Of a stretch of 64,000 bases of DNA, positions 19,956 to 31,667 are shown one piece after another. The DNA is taken from the NCBI RefSeq assembly GCF_002979555.1, contig NZ_PCOZ01000002.1:434001-498000 (forward strand), given 5' to 3'. The position numbers were made by a program, and so were the translations under genes. Under the pieces are notes generated by a model that worked only from the letters and a program-made list of their open reading frames with translations, did not search any database and was not told where the DNA came from. Numbering within the stretch: position 1 is the stretch's first letter; every line of letters starts with the position of its first letter. Origin of the DNA: Pseudomonas sp. MYb60. Lineage in GTDB: Bacteria > Pseudomonadota > Gammaproteobacteria > Pseudomonadales > Pseudomonadaceae.

Positions 19956-20816
19956 TTAAACCGCGGCAGCGCCGCCGACGATTTCCGAGATCTCTTGGGT
20001 GATCGCAGCCTGACGCGCCTTGTTGTAGATCAGCTGCAAATCGCTGATCAGATCACCGGCGTTATCGGTAGCGTTTTTCATCGCGATCATCCGCGCCGCT
20101 TGTTCAGCTGCGTTGTTCTCGACCACCGCCTGGTACACCTGCGACTCCACGTAGCGCACCATCAAGCCGTCAAGCAGCTCTTTGGCGTCTGGTTCGTAGA
20201 GGTAGTCCCAGTGGTGCTTGAGTTCCTGATCCGGGGTCGCCACCAGTGGAATCAATTGCTCCACGGTTGGCTGCTGGGTCATGGTGTTGATGAACTTGTT
20301 GGATACCACGGAGAGGCGGTCAATCCGGCCTTCCAGGTACGCATCCAGCATCACCTTCACGCTGCCGATCAAGTCATTGATCGACGGCTCTTCACCCAGG
20401 TGGCTGATAGCTGCTACGACGTTGCCGCCGAAGTTGCGGAAAAAGGCCGCACCCTTGCTACCAACAACACACAGATCGATCTCGACGCCGTTTTCGCGGT
20501 TTACCGCCATGTCCTTGACCAGGGCCTTGAACAGGTTGGTATTCAAACCACCGCACAAACCACGGTCACTGCTCACAACCACATAACCCACACGCTTAAC
20601 TTCGCGGTCGATCATGAATGGGTGGCGGTATTCCGGGTTGGCGTTGGCCAGATGCCCAATTACCTGGCGGATACGCTCCGCATAAGGACGGCTAGCAGCC
20701 ATGCGCATTTGTGCCTTGCGCATTTTGCTGACCGCCACTTTTTCCATGGCGCTGGTAATTTTTTGCGTGCTTTTGATGCTCGCAATCTTACTGCGAATCT
20801 CTTTTGCGCCTGCCAT
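19956..20816 (-). CDS. atpG: F1 ATP synthase gamma subunit
   Basis: This 286-residue rotor stalk subunit begins [20 protein letters not shown], the conserved N-terminal helix, and ends with the partner helix containing [17 protein letters not shown], the family signature. The two helices form the coiled coil that turns inside the alpha3beta3 head. It is preceded by atpA with a 50-base gap. Confidence 0.98.
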   Translation of the reverse strand: MAGAKEIRSKIASIKSTQKITSAMEKVAVSKMRKAQMRMAASRPYAERIRQVIGHLANANPEYRHPFMIDREVKRVGYVVVSSDRGLCGGLNTNLFKALVKDMAVNRENGVEIDLCVVGSKGAAFFRNFGGNVVAAISHLGEEPSINDLIGSVKVMLDAYLEGRIDRLSVVSNKFINTMTQQPTVEQLIPLVATPDQELKHHWDYLYEPDAKELLDGLMVRYVESQVYQAVVENNAAEQAARMIAMKNATDNAGDLISDLQLIYNKARQAAITQEISEIVGGAAAV

Positions 20817-20866
20817 GTAACACCTATCAGGTTAGCAAGCGGGAGCCTTGCGGCTCCCGCTGCGGC

Positions 20867-22411
20867 TTACCAGGTTTGGGTGGCCTTGAACTTCTCGATA
20901 CCGGCTTTGAGGCCAGCGTCGATTTCGTCATTGAAGTCACCCTTCACGTTGATCTTGGCCAACAAGTCGGCGTGATCGCGGTTGAAGTAAGCAATCAGCG
21001 CTTGTTCAAAGCTGCCGACCTTGGCGATTTCGACGTCAGTCAGGAACCCACGCTCAGCGGCATACAGCGACAACGCCATGTCAGCGATCGACATTGGGGC
21101 GTATTGCTTCTGCTTCATCAGCTCGGTAACGCGCTGACCATGCTCAAGTTGCTTACGGGTCGCTTCGTCCAGGTCAGAGGCGAACTGGGCGAATGCCGCC
21201 AGTTCACGGTACTGAGCCAGAGCGGTACGGATACCACCGGAGAGCTTCTTGATGATCTTGGTCTGAGCGGCACCACCCACACGGGATACCGAAACACCGG
21301 CGTTCACTGCAGGGCGGATGCCCGAGTTGAACATGGCCGATTCCAGGAAGATCTGACCGTCGGTGATGGAAATCACGTTGGTCGGAACGAACGCGGAAAC
21401 GTCGCCAGCCTGGGTTTCGATGATCGGCAGTGCGGTCAGGGAACCGGTTTTGCCGGTCACTGCGCCGTTGGTGAACTTCTCTACGTATTCTTCCGAAACG
21501 CGGGATGCGCGCTCCAGCAGACGGGAGTGGAGATAGAACACGTCGCCTGGGTAGGCTTCACGGCCTGGTGGACGGCGCAGCAGCAGGGAAATCTGGCGGT
21601 AAGCCACTGCTTGCTTGGACAGATCGTCATAAACGATCAGCGCGTCTTCACCGCGGTCGCGGAAGAATTCACCCATGGTGCAACCGGAGTACGGTGCCAG
21701 GAATTGCAGCGCAGGAGATTCCGAAGCACTGGCAGCCACGATGATCGTGTTGGCCAGGGCGCCGTTCTCTTCCAGCTTGCGAACCACGTTGGCGATGGTC
21801 GATTGTTTCTGACCGATTGCTACGTAGACGCAGAAAATGCCGCTGTCTTTCTGGTTGATGATCGCGTCGATGGCCAGAGCGGTTTTACCGATCTGACGGT
21901 CGCCGATGATCAGCTCACGCTGGCCACGGCCGACAGGGATCATGGCATCGACAGCCTTGTAGCCAGTCTGTACAGGCTGGTCTACCGACTTACGCCAGAT
22001 CACGCCTGGAGCAACTTTCTCGACCGCGTCGGTCTCGGTGTTGCCCAGTGGACCTTTGCCGTCAACAGGGTTACCCAGTGCGTCGACAACGCGACCCAGC
22101 AGTTCCTTACCAACCGGAACTTCGAGGATGCGGCCTGTGCACTTGGCGCTCATGCCTTCAGCCAGACTGGTGTAAGCGCCCAATACAACGGCACCTACGG
22201 AGTCTTGCTCCAGGTTGAGGGCCATACCGTAGACGCCGCCCGGAAACTCGATCATCTCGCCGTACATTACGTCGGCCAGACCGTGAATCCGCACGATGCC
22301 GTCAGATACGCTGACGACAGTGCCTTCGTTACGGGCTTGGGAGGTCACATCGAGCTTGTCGATGCGGCCCTTGATAATTTCACTTATTTCGGAAGGATTG
22401 AGTTGCTGCAT
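20867..22411 (-). CDS. atpA: F1 ATP synthase alpha subunit
   Basis: This 514-residue non-catalytic nucleotide-binding subunit begins [17 protein letters not shown] and has the P-loop GDRQIGKTA near 169-177, an [13 protein letters not shown] element near 265 and the ATPase signature [13 protein letters not shown] near 365-377. Length is normal for the family. It lies 21 bases after atpH in the operon. Confidence 0.99.
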   Translation of the reverse strand: MQQLNPSEISEIIKGRIDKLDVTSQARNEGTVVSVSDGIVRIHGLADVMYGEMIEFPGGVYGMALNLEQDSVGAVVLGAYTSLAEGMSAKCTGRILEVPVGKELLGRVVDALGNPVDGKGPLGNTETDAVEKVAPGVIWRKSVDQPVQTGYKAVDAMIPVGRGQRELIIGDRQIGKTALAIDAIINQKDSGIFCVYVAIGQKQSTIANVVRKLEENGALANTIIVAASASESPALQFLAPYSGCTMGEFFRDRGEDALIVYDDLSKQAVAYRQISLLLRRPPGREAYPGDVFYLHSRLLERASRVSEEYVEKFTNGAVTGKTGSLTALPIIETQAGDVSAFVPTNVISITDGQIFLESAMFNSGIRPAVNAGVSVSRVGGAAQTKIIKKLSGGIRTALAQYRELAAFAQFASDLDEATRKQLEHGQRVTELMKQKQYAPMSIADMALSLYAAERGFLTDVEIAKVGSFEQALIAYFNRDHADLLAKINVKGDFNDEIDAGLKAGIEKFKATQTW

Positions 22412-22432
22412 TGCTCTGCTGCCCCTTCAAAC

Positions 22433-22969
22433 TCAAGATTTCAATGCTTCGGCAAGATTCGCGAGTTTGCCGCGAATCGAGCCATCGATAACCAGGTCGC
22501 CGGCGCGAATGACAACACCCCCAATGAGGGATGGGTCTTCCGCAACTTGCAGGCGCACTTCCCGGTCGAGTCGTGCACTGAGAACCTTGGCGAGTTTGTC
22601 TTGCTGTTCTTGGTTCAATGCGAAAGCACTGGTCACTTCAACGTCTACCGATTTCTCTTGCTCGGCCTTGTACAGGTCGAACTGAGCGGCGATCTCCGGC
22701 AAAAGCAGGAGACGGTCGTTTTCGGCAACGACATTGATGAAGTTCTGTGCCTTCACATCAAACTTGTCGCCGCACACGTCAATAAACGTGGCGGCCTTTT
22801 GTGCGCTCGTCAGTCGCGGGGCCTTGAGCACGCGCTGCATGGTGTCGTCTTGCGACACTGCTGCAGCCAGGCCGAGCATGGCTGACCAAGAGGCCAGCTG
22901 CTGGTGGGCCTGGGCGTGCTCGAAGGCTGCCTTAGCGTAAGGTCGGGCCAACGTGGTCAATTCTGCCAT
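22433..22969 (-). CDS. atpH: F1 ATP synthase delta subunit
   Basis: This 178-residue peripheral-stalk subunit starts [19 protein letters not shown], typical of bacterial delta, and carries the C-terminal signature region [20 protein letters not shown] near 148-167. It links the F1 head to the b subunits. It is 12 bases downstream of atpF. Confidence 0.98.
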   Translation of the reverse strand: MAELTTLARPYAKAAFEHAQAHQQLASWSAMLGLAAAVSQDDTMQRVLKAPRLTSAQKAATFIDVCGDKFDVKAQNFINVVAENDRLLLLPEIAAQFDLYKAEQEKSVDVEVTSAFALNQEQQDKLAKVLSARLDREVRLQVAEDPSLIGGVVIRAGDLVIDGSIRGKLANLAEALKS

Positions 22970-22981
22970 GATCGCCCTCGC

Positions 22982-23452
22982 TTAAATTTCAGCAGCCAGT
23001 TTGTTAACCAGCTCCGCGTGCGCGTTTTGATCGATTGTGGCACCCAGGATCTTCTCAGCACCGCCGACGGCCAGAGCACCCAGTTGGGTACGCAGCGCAT
23101 CTTTGACACTATTCAGTTCCTGCTCGATCTCGGCCTGAGCCTGAACCTTCACACGGTCAGCGTCGATACGGGCTTTTTCAACAGCCTCTTCAACGATCTG
23201 GTTACCGCGTTTCTTGGCTTGCTCAATGATTTCGGCTGCCTGAGCTTTCGCTTCGCGCAGTTGTTGACCCGCTTTATCTTGGGCCAACTCCAGGTCGCGA
23301 GCTGCTCGTGCTGCAGCGTCCAGTCCATCCGCGATCTTCTTCTGACGTTCGTGCAGAGCTGCGATGACCGGAGGCCATACGAACTTCATGCAGAAAACGA
23401 CAAAAATCAAGAACGCTAAGGACTGACCAATAATGGTTGCATTAATGTTCAC
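22982..23452 (-). CDS. atpF: Fo ATP synthase b subunit (GTG start)
   Basis: This 156-residue subunit has one N-terminal membrane helix ([20 protein letters not shown], residues 1-20) and a long charged coiled coil (about 30-150) forming the peripheral stalk. I take the GTG at 23450-23452 as start, since it gives the usual MNINAT N-terminus and 156 residues. An ATG 12 codons upstream would add an uncharacteristic [12 protein letters not shown] leader. It lies 55 bases after atpE. Confidence 0.97.
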   Translation of the reverse strand: MNINATIIGQSLAFLIFVVFCMKFVWPPVIAALHERQKKIADGLDAAARAARDLELAQDKAGQQLREAKAQAAEIIEQAKKRGNQIVEEAVEKARIDADRVKVQAQAEIEQELNSVKDALRTQLGALAVGGAEKILGATIDQNAHAELVNKLAAEI

Positions 23453-23507
23453 GCCAATACCTCGCTCATTCGTTGCACAACACACCAATCACTCGAAAAA
23501 CGAGTGA

Positions 23508-23780
<273 letters not shown>

Positions 23781-23853
23781 TTACGTCGTATGGTTTAGGT
23801 TTTTTAGATTTTAAAGCGGTAAAACAAATCGTTTCATAGCCCGGTAGGGCCTA

Positions 23854-23875
23854 CCTTCCCGTGTTACCGGGAAGG
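23854..23875 (-). promoter_or_regulatory. Hairpin in the atpB-atpE intercistronic region
   Basis: Perfect eight-base arms CCTTCCCG (23854-23861) and CGGGAAGG (23868-23875) flank a six-base loop, next to a smaller inverted repeat GGTAG/CTACC (23843-23855). The gap is far longer than others in the operon (134 bases against 12-55). In E. coli the atpE leader enhances translation, so a post-transcriptional role is plausible here. That role is inference. Confidence 0.5.
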
Positions 23876-23899
23876 ACATCAGACTAGTCGAGACTGGTC

Positions 23900-25196
<1,297 letters not shown>

Positions 25197-25341
25197 TCTT
25201 GCTCCTCAATGGTCGGCTGCCGGAAATCAATAACTTGGCATAATTTGTGCCGACAAAATGCGCGCAGAGTATAGGGGCGGTTCTGCCCCTATTCAACTGC
25301 CGGGTAGTGATTTCCGATCACACGCTACATGAGTAAATGTT
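25197..25341 (-). promoter_or_regulatory. Probable promoter region of the atp operon
   Basis: These 145 bases lie between the parB stop and the atpI start. The atp promoter must fall here or within the 3' end of parB. I cannot assign -35 and -10 elements with confidence. Confidence 0.45.
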
Positions 25342-26214
25342 TCAGCGGATGTGGGCAAGGACGCCCTGAAGCTCATCGAGAGAGTTATATCCGATGACCA
25401 ATTGGCCTTTGCCCTTCTTGCCATGGCGAATCTGCACCGCAGAGCCTAGGCGCTCGGCCAGGCGCTGCTCGAGGCGCGCGATATCCGGATCAGGTTTGAC
25501 GGTTTCAACCGGTGCAGGTTTGCCGCTGAGCCACTGGCGAACCAGGGCCTCGGTCTGACGAACGGTGAGCCCTCGTGCGACAACGTGTCGCGCCCCTTCA
25601 ACCTGTTGATTTTCCGGCAAACCGAGCAGCGCACGGGCGTGACCCATTTCCAGGTCGCCGTGGGACAACATGGTCTTGATGACTTCCGGCAGCGAGATCA
25701 GGCGCAGCAAGTTAGACACCGTCACGCGGGACTTGCCTACAGCGTCAGCCACTTGTTGCTGAGTCAGTTGGAACTCCTGCTGCAAGCGCTGCAACGCAAT
25801 CGCTTCTTCGACCGGGTTGAGGTCTTCACGCTGGATGTTCTCGATCAACGCCATGGCAATGGCGGTTTCATCCGGCACATCGCGCACCATCGCCGGGATG
25901 GTTTCCTTGCCAGCCTGCTGGCTGGCACGCCAGCGGCGCTCACCGGCAATGATCTCAAAGCGTCCACCGCCAATCGGGCGTACCACGATCGGCTGCATCA
26001 CGCCTTGGGCCTTGATCGAGTTGGCCAGTTCTTCCAGCGCCTGCGGGTCCATGTCCCGGCGAGGCTGGTATTTGCCGCGCTGGATCAGGTCCAGGGGCAG
26101 GTGCTGCAGCTCACGCTCGTCGGCCTGCACCGCTTGTTCTTCAAGCGATGTGACGGTCGGACCACTCAACAGTGCATCCAGTCCACGTCCGAGACCTCGT
26201 TTCTTGACGGCCAT
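25342..26214 (-). CDS. parB: Chromosome partitioning protein ParB (CTPase clamp)
   Basis: This 290-residue protein has the N-terminal ParB/Srx domain with the arginine patch motif GERRWRAS near 94-101, used for CTP binding, and a central helix-turn-helix (TQQQVADAVGKSRVTVSNLLRL, about 154-175, described in parts) that recognises parS. The C-terminal dimer domain ends NSLDELQGVLAHIR. It loads at parS and spreads to organise the origin region. Three matching parS sites lie in recF, at the recF/gyrB junction and just past gyrB. It is nine bases downstream of parA. Confidence 0.98.
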   Translation of the reverse strand: MAVKKRGLGRGLDALLSGPTVTSLEEQAVQADERELQHLPLDLIQRGKYQPRRDMDPQALEELANSIKAQGVMQPIVVRPIGGGRFEIIAGERRWRASQQAGKETIPAMVRDVPDETAIAMALIENIQREDLNPVEEAIALQRLQQEFQLTQQQVADAVGKSRVTVSNLLRLISLPEVIKTMLSHGDLEMGHARALLGLPENQQVEGARHVVARGLTVRQTEALVRQWLSGKPAPVETVKPDPDIARLEQRLAERLGSAVQIRHGKKGKGQLVIGYNSLDELQGVLAHIR

Positions 26215-26223
26215 GGGGATTCC

Positions 26224-27021
26224 TTAAGTTGGCTGGGCTGCAGCGGTGCGAGAGTTGCGGCGTTGGCGACGAACCATCTCGCCGGCCAGGGCCAGGTAGG
26301 CAATGGCACCACGGGAGGACTTGTCGTACGCCAGCGCGGGCATGCCGTAGCTGGGCGCTTCGGCCAGACGGATGTTGCGCGGGATCACAGTGTCATACAG
26401 CTGATCGCCGAAGTGTTCCTTGAGCTGCGCCGACACATCGTTCATCAGGCTCAGGCGCGGATCGAACATGGTCCGCAGCAAACCTTCGATCTGCAGGTTC
26501 GGGTTGAGCAGCTCGGCGATGCGCTTGATGTTATCCACAAGGTCGCTCAAGCCTTCCAGCGCGTAGTACTCGCACTGCATGGGGATAATCACCCCATCGG
26601 CGGCGACCAGCGCGTTCAGCGTGAGCATCGACAGCGACGGCGGGCAGTCGATCAAAATGTAATCGTAATTCTCGCGGATCGGCGCCAGCGCGCTGCGCAG
26701 ACGGCTTTCCTTCATCTGCATTTCCAGCAGCACCACTTCCGCCGCGGTCAAATCACGGTTGGCCGGCAGCAGTTGATAACCACCGTGTTCGGAGTAATGC
26801 ATGGCCTGGGCCAGGTCGCACTCGCCAATCAGCAAGTCGTAGACCGAGTTTTCCAGGCCGTGTTTATCCACACCGCTACCCATGGTGGCGTTGCCCTGTG
26901 GATCGAGATCGATCAACAGCACCCGACGCTTGGTCGCGACCAGGGATGCTGCGAGGTTGATGCAGGTGGTGGTTTTACCCACGCCACCTTTCTGGTTCGC
27001 TATCGCGAATACCTTAGCCAT
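26224..27021 (-). CDS. parA: Chromosome partitioning ATPase ParA (Soj)
   Basis: This 265-residue ATPase has the deviant Walker A motif KGGVGKTTT near 10-18, switch residues in DLDPQGNAT near 40-48 and IDCPPSL near 120. It forms DNA-bound dimers whose gradient pulls ParB-parS complexes. The start at 27019-27021 (MAKVFAIANQ) is preferred over one six codons upstream, since family members begin here. Perfect DnaA boxes lie in the coding sequence at 26531 and 26864. Confidence 0.98.
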   Translation of the reverse strand: MAKVFAIANQKGGVGKTTTCINLAASLVATKRRVLLIDLDPQGNATMGSGVDKHGLENSVYDLLIGECDLAQAMHYSEHGGYQLLPANRDLTAAEVVLLEMQMKESRLRSALAPIRENYDYILIDCPPSLSMLTLNALVAADGVIIPMQCEYYALEGLSDLVDNIKRIAELLNPNLQIEGLLRTMFDPRLSLMNDVSAQLKEHFGDQLYDTVIPRNIRLAEAPSYGMPALAYDKSSRGAIAYLALAGEMVRRQRRNSRTAAAQPT

Positions 27022-27039
27022 TCTTGCTTGTGTTCCCAA

Positions 27040-27684
27040 TCATGCCGTGCGGCGCAGTATCAGCAGATGGCGTTGGCCTTGGCAACCGGGTACGGCCAAG
27101 GCGTGTTCGCTATCGAGGTGGAAGTCTGCCGGCAATGCTAACAGCTCGTCGCTTGGATGGACGCCCTTCATTGCCAGCCAGCGGGTATCACGGTCGCCGA
27201 GGTGGCGAGTCCAGTTGCTGAAGTTCTCCATGCTGCTGAACGCCCGCGAAACAATTCCGTTGAAGGGCTGTTCAGGCGTGAAGGCTTCGACGCGACTGTG
27301 GATAACGTTCAGATTATCCAACTTGAGCTCGAGTTTGACCTGGGTCAGGAAGCGGGTTTTCTTGCCGTTGCTGTCCAGGCAGGTCACTTGCGACTTCGGG
27401 AACAGGATAGCCAACGGAATGCCAGGCATGCCGCCGCCACTGCCCACATCCAGCCAGCGACCGTTCTCGATGAATGGCATCACGCTCAAACTGTCGAGCA
27501 GATGGCGCGAGACCATTTCGTTGGGATCACGTACTGCGGTCAGGTTGTAGGCCTTGTTCCACTTGATCAACAGGGCCAGGTAGCCGAGCAGCAATTCGTG
27601 CTGGGCCGGGGTCAGGTCGACACCCAACTGGCGTGCGCCTGTGGATAACTCTTCGGCATGTTGCGAGGTGACCAACGAACTCAA
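27040..27684 (-). CDS. rsmG: 16S rRNA (guanine-N7)-methyltransferase G
   Basis: This 214-residue enzyme methylates N7 of G527 in 16S rRNA using SAM. The SAM motif [13 protein letters not shown] is near 77-89, with LDSNGKK near 103. It overlaps the end of mnmG by four bases (27681-27684), the classic gidA-gidB pairing near origins. Two perfect DnaA boxes are embedded in the gene (27297 and 27640). Confidence 0.97.
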   Translation of the reverse strand: MSSLVTSQHAEELSTGARQLGVDLTPAQHELLLGYLALLIKWNKAYNLTAVRDPNEMVSRHLLDSLSVMPFIENGRWLDVGSGGGMPGIPLAILFPKSQVTCLDSNGKKTRFLTQVKLELKLDNLNVIHSRVEAFTPEQPFNGIVSRAFSSMENFSNWTRHLGDRDTRWLAMKGVHPSDELLALPADFHLDSEHALAVPGCQGQRHLLILRRTA

Positions 27685-29576
27685 GCGCTTTGCTCCAACT
27701 GACGGCCCGCGCCGCGTTTTTTCAAATGAATCATCAACAGCGAAATGGCTGCCGGGGTGACGCCGGGAATACGTGAAGCCTGGCCCAATGTCTCGGGACG
27801 CGTTATCCCCAGCTTGCTTTGGATTTCTTTCGACAAGCCGGAAATCCCGGTGTAGTCGATATCCACAGGCAGCTTGGTGTCTTCACTGGCGCGCAGGCGA
27901 GCGATCTCGTCCTGCTGGCGGTCAATGTAGCCGGCGTATTTGGTCTTGATTTCGACCTGCTCGGCGACCTGTGGATCTTCTGCACCGCCGCCCGTCACTT
28001 CAACCAGGCCAGCGTAGTCGATTTCCGGACGCGACAGCAGGTTCAGCAAATTGTATTCGTGGGTCAGCGGCGTGCCGAATTTCTCGGCAATCGCGTCGCC
28101 CTGCTCGGTGCCCGGGCGAACCCAGGTGCTTTTCAGGCGTTGTTCTTCGAGCGCAATGCTTTCGCGCTTTTTGCAGAAGGCTTCCCAACGCACATCATCG
28201 ACCAGGCCGAGTTCGCGACCTTTTTCGGTCAAGCGTAGGTCGGCATTGTCTTCGCGCAGGATCAGGCGATATTCCGCCCGCGATGTGAACATCCGGTACG
28301 GTTCCTGGGTACCCAGCGTAATCAGGTCATCGACCAACACACCGATATACGCCTCGTCGCGACGCGGGCACCAGCTGTCTTTGCCTTGTGCACGCAACGC
28401 GGCATTGGTCCCGGCCAGCAAACCTTGGGCGCCGGCTTCTTCGTAACCGGTGGTGCCATTGATTTGCCCGGCGAAGAACAAACCGCCGATGACCTTGGTT
28501 TCCAGGCTGTACTTGAGGTCACGCGGGTCGAAGTAGTCGTACTCGATGGCGTAGCCAGGACGCACGATGTGCGCGTTTTCCATCCCGCGGATCGATTGCA
28601 CGATCTGGATTTGCACGTCGAACGGCAAGGACGTGGAAATCCCGTTCGGGTACAGCTCGTGGGTGGTCAAGCCCTCCGGCTCGATGAAGACCTGGTGGCT
28701 TTCCTTGTCGGCAAAGCGGTGGATCTTGTCTTCAATCGACGGGCAATAACGCGGGCCAATGCCTTCGATCACGCCGGAATACATCGGCGAACGGTCGAGG
28801 TTCGCCGCGATGATTTCGTGGGTGCGGGCGTTGGTGTGGGTAATCCAGCAGCTGACCTGTTTCGGATGCTGTTCCTTGGAACCCATGAACGACATCACCG
28901 GGATCGGCGTATCACCGGCTTGTTCGGTCATCACCGAGAAATCCACGGAACGACCGTCGATACGCGGTGGGGTACCGGTTTTCAGGCGACCGACACGCAG
29001 CGGCAATTCACGCAAGCGCTTGGCCAGGGCAATCGACGGCGGATCACCGGCGCGACCACCCGAATAGTTCTGCATACCGATGTGGATAAGTCCGCCGAGG
29101 AAAGTACCGGTGGTCAACACCACGGACTCTGCGAAGAACCGCAGGCCCATCTGGGTAACTACACCGCGTACCTGGTCTTGTTCGACGATCAGGTCATCGG
29201 CTGCCTGCTGAAATATCCACAGGTTCGGCTGGTTTTCCAGGGTTTCGCGAACGGCCGCCTTGTACAGGATGCGATCAGCCTGGGCCCGCGTAGCACGCAC
29301 GGCCGGGCCTTTGCGGCTGTTGAGCACGCGAAATTGAATACCACCCTTATCGGTCGCCATGGCCATCACGCCGCCAAGGGCGTCGATTTCTTTGACCAGG
29401 TGGCTTTTGCCGATCCCGCCAATCGCGGGGTTGCAACTCATCGCACCGAGGGTTTCCACGTTGTGCGTGAGCAACAGGGTTTTAACGCCCATGCGTGCTG
29501 ACGCCAGTGCTGCCTCGGTACCGGCATGACCGCCGCCGATGACGATCACTTCAAAACGGGAAGGGAAATCCACCAC
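27681..29576 (-). CDS. mnmG: tRNA uridine-5-carboxymethylaminomethyl modification enzyme, FAD subunit
   Basis: This 631-residue FAD enzyme works with MnmE to modify U34 of several tRNAs. The dinucleotide-binding fold [17 protein letters not shown] is near 13-29. The signatures [11 protein letters not shown] near 275 and [16 protein letters not shown] near 375-390 are intact. Length is normal. The partner mnmE, recalled as adjacent in other pseudomonads, is here 4.5 kb away across the FecIR-receptor unit. The start lies next to an AT-rich region with DnaA boxes. Confidence 0.98.
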   Translation of the reverse strand: MVDFPSRFEVIVIGGGHAGTEAALASARMGVKTLLLTHNVETLGAMSCNPAIGGIGKSHLVKEIDALGGVMAMATDKGGIQFRVLNSRKGPAVRATRAQADRILYKAAVRETLENQPNLWIFQQAADDLIVEQDQVRGVVTQMGLRFFAESVVLTTGTFLGGLIHIGMQNYSGGRAGDPPSIALAKRLRELPLRVGRLKTGTPPRIDGRSVDFSVMTEQAGDTPIPVMSFMGSKEQHPKQVSCWITHTNARTHEIIAANLDRSPMYSGVIEGIGPRYCPSIEDKIHRFADKESHQVFIEPEGLTTHELYPNGISTSLPFDVQIQIVQSIRGMENAHIVRPGYAIEYDYFDPRDLKYSLETKVIGGLFFAGQINGTTGYEEAGAQGLLAGTNAALRAQGKDSWCPRRDEAYIGVLVDDLITLGTQEPYRMFTSRAEYRLILREDNADLRLTEKGRELGLVDDVRWEAFCKKRESIALEEQRLKSTWVRPGTEQGDAIAEKFGTPLTHEYNLLNLLSRPEIDYAGLVEVTGGGAEDPQVAEQVEIKTKYAGYIDRQQDEIARLRASEDTKLPVDIDYTGISGLSKEIQSKLGITRPETLGQASRIPGVTPAAISLLMIHLKKRGAGRQLEQSA

Positions 29577-30090
29577 GCACCTCGTGCCTGCTTATGTAGG
29601 TAATCAGGAATTGTCTGTTGAAAGAGTTTTGGAGCTATGGCGGCAAGTATAGGGACTTAGCCCTTCCTAAAGAACCCTTTGGACAAAATTTAACCAGCTG
29701 TGGATGAATCACAGACAATAGAAATTAAAAGAGAGAAATTTATTAAATCTTTGTTTTTATGTTTATTTATACTGATCAACCTTTCTGTGGACAGATCGCT
29801 ACAGGCCTTTATATACGTCGTGTACAGAGATTCAAAAGTCTGTGTTCATGTGCCAATGAGACCATTGGATAAGTGCTTTAAGCCTGTGGATTAAACAGGC
29901 TGTTATCCACAGGCGGGGTTTTGCTCAGGTTTCAGGCCCTGTTATCAACTGGGCACAGGGGCGGTTATTCACAGGGCTTAATCCACACAAACGCGTTAAA
30001 TTGCCCACGTCGACGCCACTGAACTCTTTCGACTCAGTGCTTGGTTCTATCGAGGCAGGCCTATTGTGAGAAATCTACAGCGCAGTTAAT
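29577..30090. other. Origin-like AT-rich region with DnaA boxes beside mnmG
   Basis: This stretch has no convincing gene. It holds one perfect DnaA box TTATCCACA (29903-29911) and one-mismatch boxes TGTGGATGA (29699-29707), TGTGGATTA (29885-29893) and TTATTCACA (29965-29973). A strongly AT-rich tract at about 29715-29830 could unwind. In Pseudomonas, autonomously replicating fragments have been reported both here (gidA side) and before dnaA, so this may be the second origin or its remnant. Promoters for mnmG and the fecI-like gene must also lie here. Origin activity is inference. Confidence 0.6.
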
Positions 30091-30109
30091 AATAGCGATT
30101 ATCATTAAC
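30091..30109 (+). promoter_or_regulatory. Probable Fur box upstream of the FecI-like sigma factor
   Basis: The 19 bases AATAGCGATTATCATTAAC match the consensus GATAATGATAATCATTATC at 14 positions, and lie 17 bases before the sigma factor start. Iron-repressed expression of the FecI-FecR-receptor unit is expected. Confidence 0.75.
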
Positions 30110-30125
30110 CAGTCTGTCATGCCCT

Positions 30126-30632
30126 ATGTCCCCTCCTTCTCACACGGCCACGGTTCAGCACATCTATGAGCAGCATCATTCGTGGCTGCATGGATGGCTC
30201 AAGGGCAAATTGCATAACGCCTGCGATGCCGCCGATGTGGCGCACGATACGTTCGTGCGCATCCTCAGTGGTCGCCATGCGGCGCAGATCCTGGAGCCCC
30301 GGGATTACCTGGCGACCATTGCACGTGGACTGGTGATTGATCGGTATCGCCGGCATGCCATCGAGCAGGCTTATGCACAGACCCTGGCTGAACGCCCGCA
30401 AGCCACCGCGATCAGTGAAGAAGACCGGGCAATCATCATCGAAACGCTGGTGGCAGTGGATAAAGCGCTGGCCGGACTCGGGGAACGTGCCCGCACCATT
30501 TTCATCCTGTCGCACATTGATGGCCTGACTTATCAACAGATCGCCGATCAGCTGCAGGTGTCGCTGACCACGGTTAAAAAACACATGATCCGTGCCTTGA
30601 CCGAATGCGCCCTGATCATGGCCAGCCTGTAA
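30126..30632 (+). CDS. FecI-type ECF sigma factor (iron-starvation family)
   Basis: This 168-residue ECF sigma factor has region 2 (VAHDTFVRILSG near 38-49, PRDYLATIARGLVIDRYRR near 58-76) and region 4 with a helix-turn-helix (GLTYQQIADQLQVSLTTVKKH near 133-153, described in parts). These factors direct transcription of a TonB receptor when the receptor signals ligand binding. The Fur-like box upstream, the overlapping FecR-like gene and the receptor downstream form the standard cell-surface signalling unit. Confidence 0.95.
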   Translation: MSPPSHTATVQHIYEQHHSWLHGWLKGKLHNACDAADVAHDTFVRILSGRHAAQILEPRDYLATIARGLVIDRYRRHAIEQAYAQTLAERPQATAISEEDRAIIIETLVAVDKALAGLGERARTIFILSHIDGLTYQQIADQLQVSLTTVKKHMIRALTECALIMASL

Positions 30633-31576
30633 TGGCCGTGCCTGACCGCAAGGCCTTCGAGACTGCCGCCAGTTGGTACGTGCAATTCCAGTCCCAGCCG
30701 CCCACCCCCGAAGAGCGCCAAGCCTGGCAGCACTGGCTCAACGGGGATCCGTCCCATCAGACTGCCTGGAACCAGATGGAGCAATTGCAACGCAACCTCG
30801 GCTCAATGCCTCAGGGCCTGACACGTCGCGCGTTGTCGAGCACGCAACAACGACGCCAGGTGCTCAAGTGGATGCTGGTTCTCGGCGGTAGTGGATACCT
30901 GGGCTGGAACGTCAAGGAGCACACGGCCCTGGGCACTCTCTGGGCGGATTACCGCACAGCGGTGGGAGAGCGGCGGCGTATCGAGCTGGCCGATGGCACG
31001 CGCATCGACCTCAACACCCACACGGCAATCGATGTGCAGTTCGACGGACGCCAGCGTCTGATTCGGCTGCACCAAGGGGAGGTACTTATCCACACCGGCA
31101 CGCTCGGCGCGCAGACGCCGTTTTACGTTGAAACCCATCAGGGTCGAGTCCAGGCATTGGGTACACGGTTTTCCGTGCGCCAATTGCCGGATGCCACTCG
31201 GGTCGGGGTGCTGGAAGATCGTGTCAACGTGTCGCCGGCAGACAGCCCGAACCACGCCCGGCAGCTCACGGCGGGCGAAAGCGTTGATTTTGACCGGATG
31301 CATGTGGGACTCAAGCAAGCCTACAACGGCAATTGCATCGCCTGGACCCATGGCCAACTGATCGTGCTGGATGCGCGGCTTGGGGATGTGATCGAGGAGC
31401 TGGCCCGCTATCGACCGGGTGTCCTGCAATGCGACCTGGCTTCGGCGCGACTGCGTGTCTCCGGGACTTTCCGCTTGGATTCCACCGACGCGGTATTGGC
31501 CAACCTGCAAGCGACGCTGCCGATTCAGGTGAAGTATTTCACCCGCTATTGGGTGTCGGTGAAACAAATCGGCTGA
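30632..31576 (+). CDS. FecR-type anti-sigma factor / signal transducer
   Basis: This 314-residue protein has the N-terminal DUF4880 helical domain with AASWYVQFQ near 10 and WQHWLNGDPSHQTAW near 31-45, a short membrane segment near 80-100, and a periplasmic FecR domain (GERRRIELADGTRIDLNTHT near 117-136). It holds the ECF sigma factor and transmits the receptor's signal across the inner membrane. The start overlaps the sigma stop as TAATG, so the pair is translationally coupled. The C-terminal part is as in FecR relatives. Confidence 0.95.
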   Translation: MAVPDRKAFETAASWYVQFQSQPPTPEERQAWQHWLNGDPSHQTAWNQMEQLQRNLGSMPQGLTRRALSSTQQRRQVLKWMLVLGGSGYLGWNVKEHTALGTLWADYRTAVGERRRIELADGTRIDLNTHTAIDVQFDGRQRLIRLHQGEVLIHTGTLGAQTPFYVETHQGRVQALGTRFSVRQLPDATRVGVLEDRVNVSPADSPNHARQLTAGESVDFDRMHVGLKQAYNGNCIAWTHGQLIVLDARLGDVIEELARYRPGVLQCDLASARLRVSGTFRLDSTDAVLANLQATLPIQVKYFTRYWVSVKQIG

Positions 31577-31613
31577 TTGCGAAAAATAATCCACAAAGGG
31601 TTATCTTTTTTAA

Positions 31614-31634
31614 ACCTGTAACGGCCCTACAGGT
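31614..31634. promoter_or_regulatory. Inverted repeat between fecR-like gene and TonB receptor
   Basis: Perfect seven-base arms ACCTGTA (31614-31620) and TACAGGT (31628-31634) lie in the 91-base gap before the receptor start. The gap is where the FecI-dependent promoter is expected. The repeat may be an operator or a transcript hairpin; I cannot decide. Confidence 0.4.
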
Positions 31635-31667
31635 AATCACGACGCTACCTTCAGGGCTAACCCACCT

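Noticed and set aside
29700..29894. Small reading frame of 64 codons in the mnmG-side origin region
   Set aside because: It lies in AT-rich DNA with DnaA boxes, has no ribosome-binding site I can see and no family resemblance.
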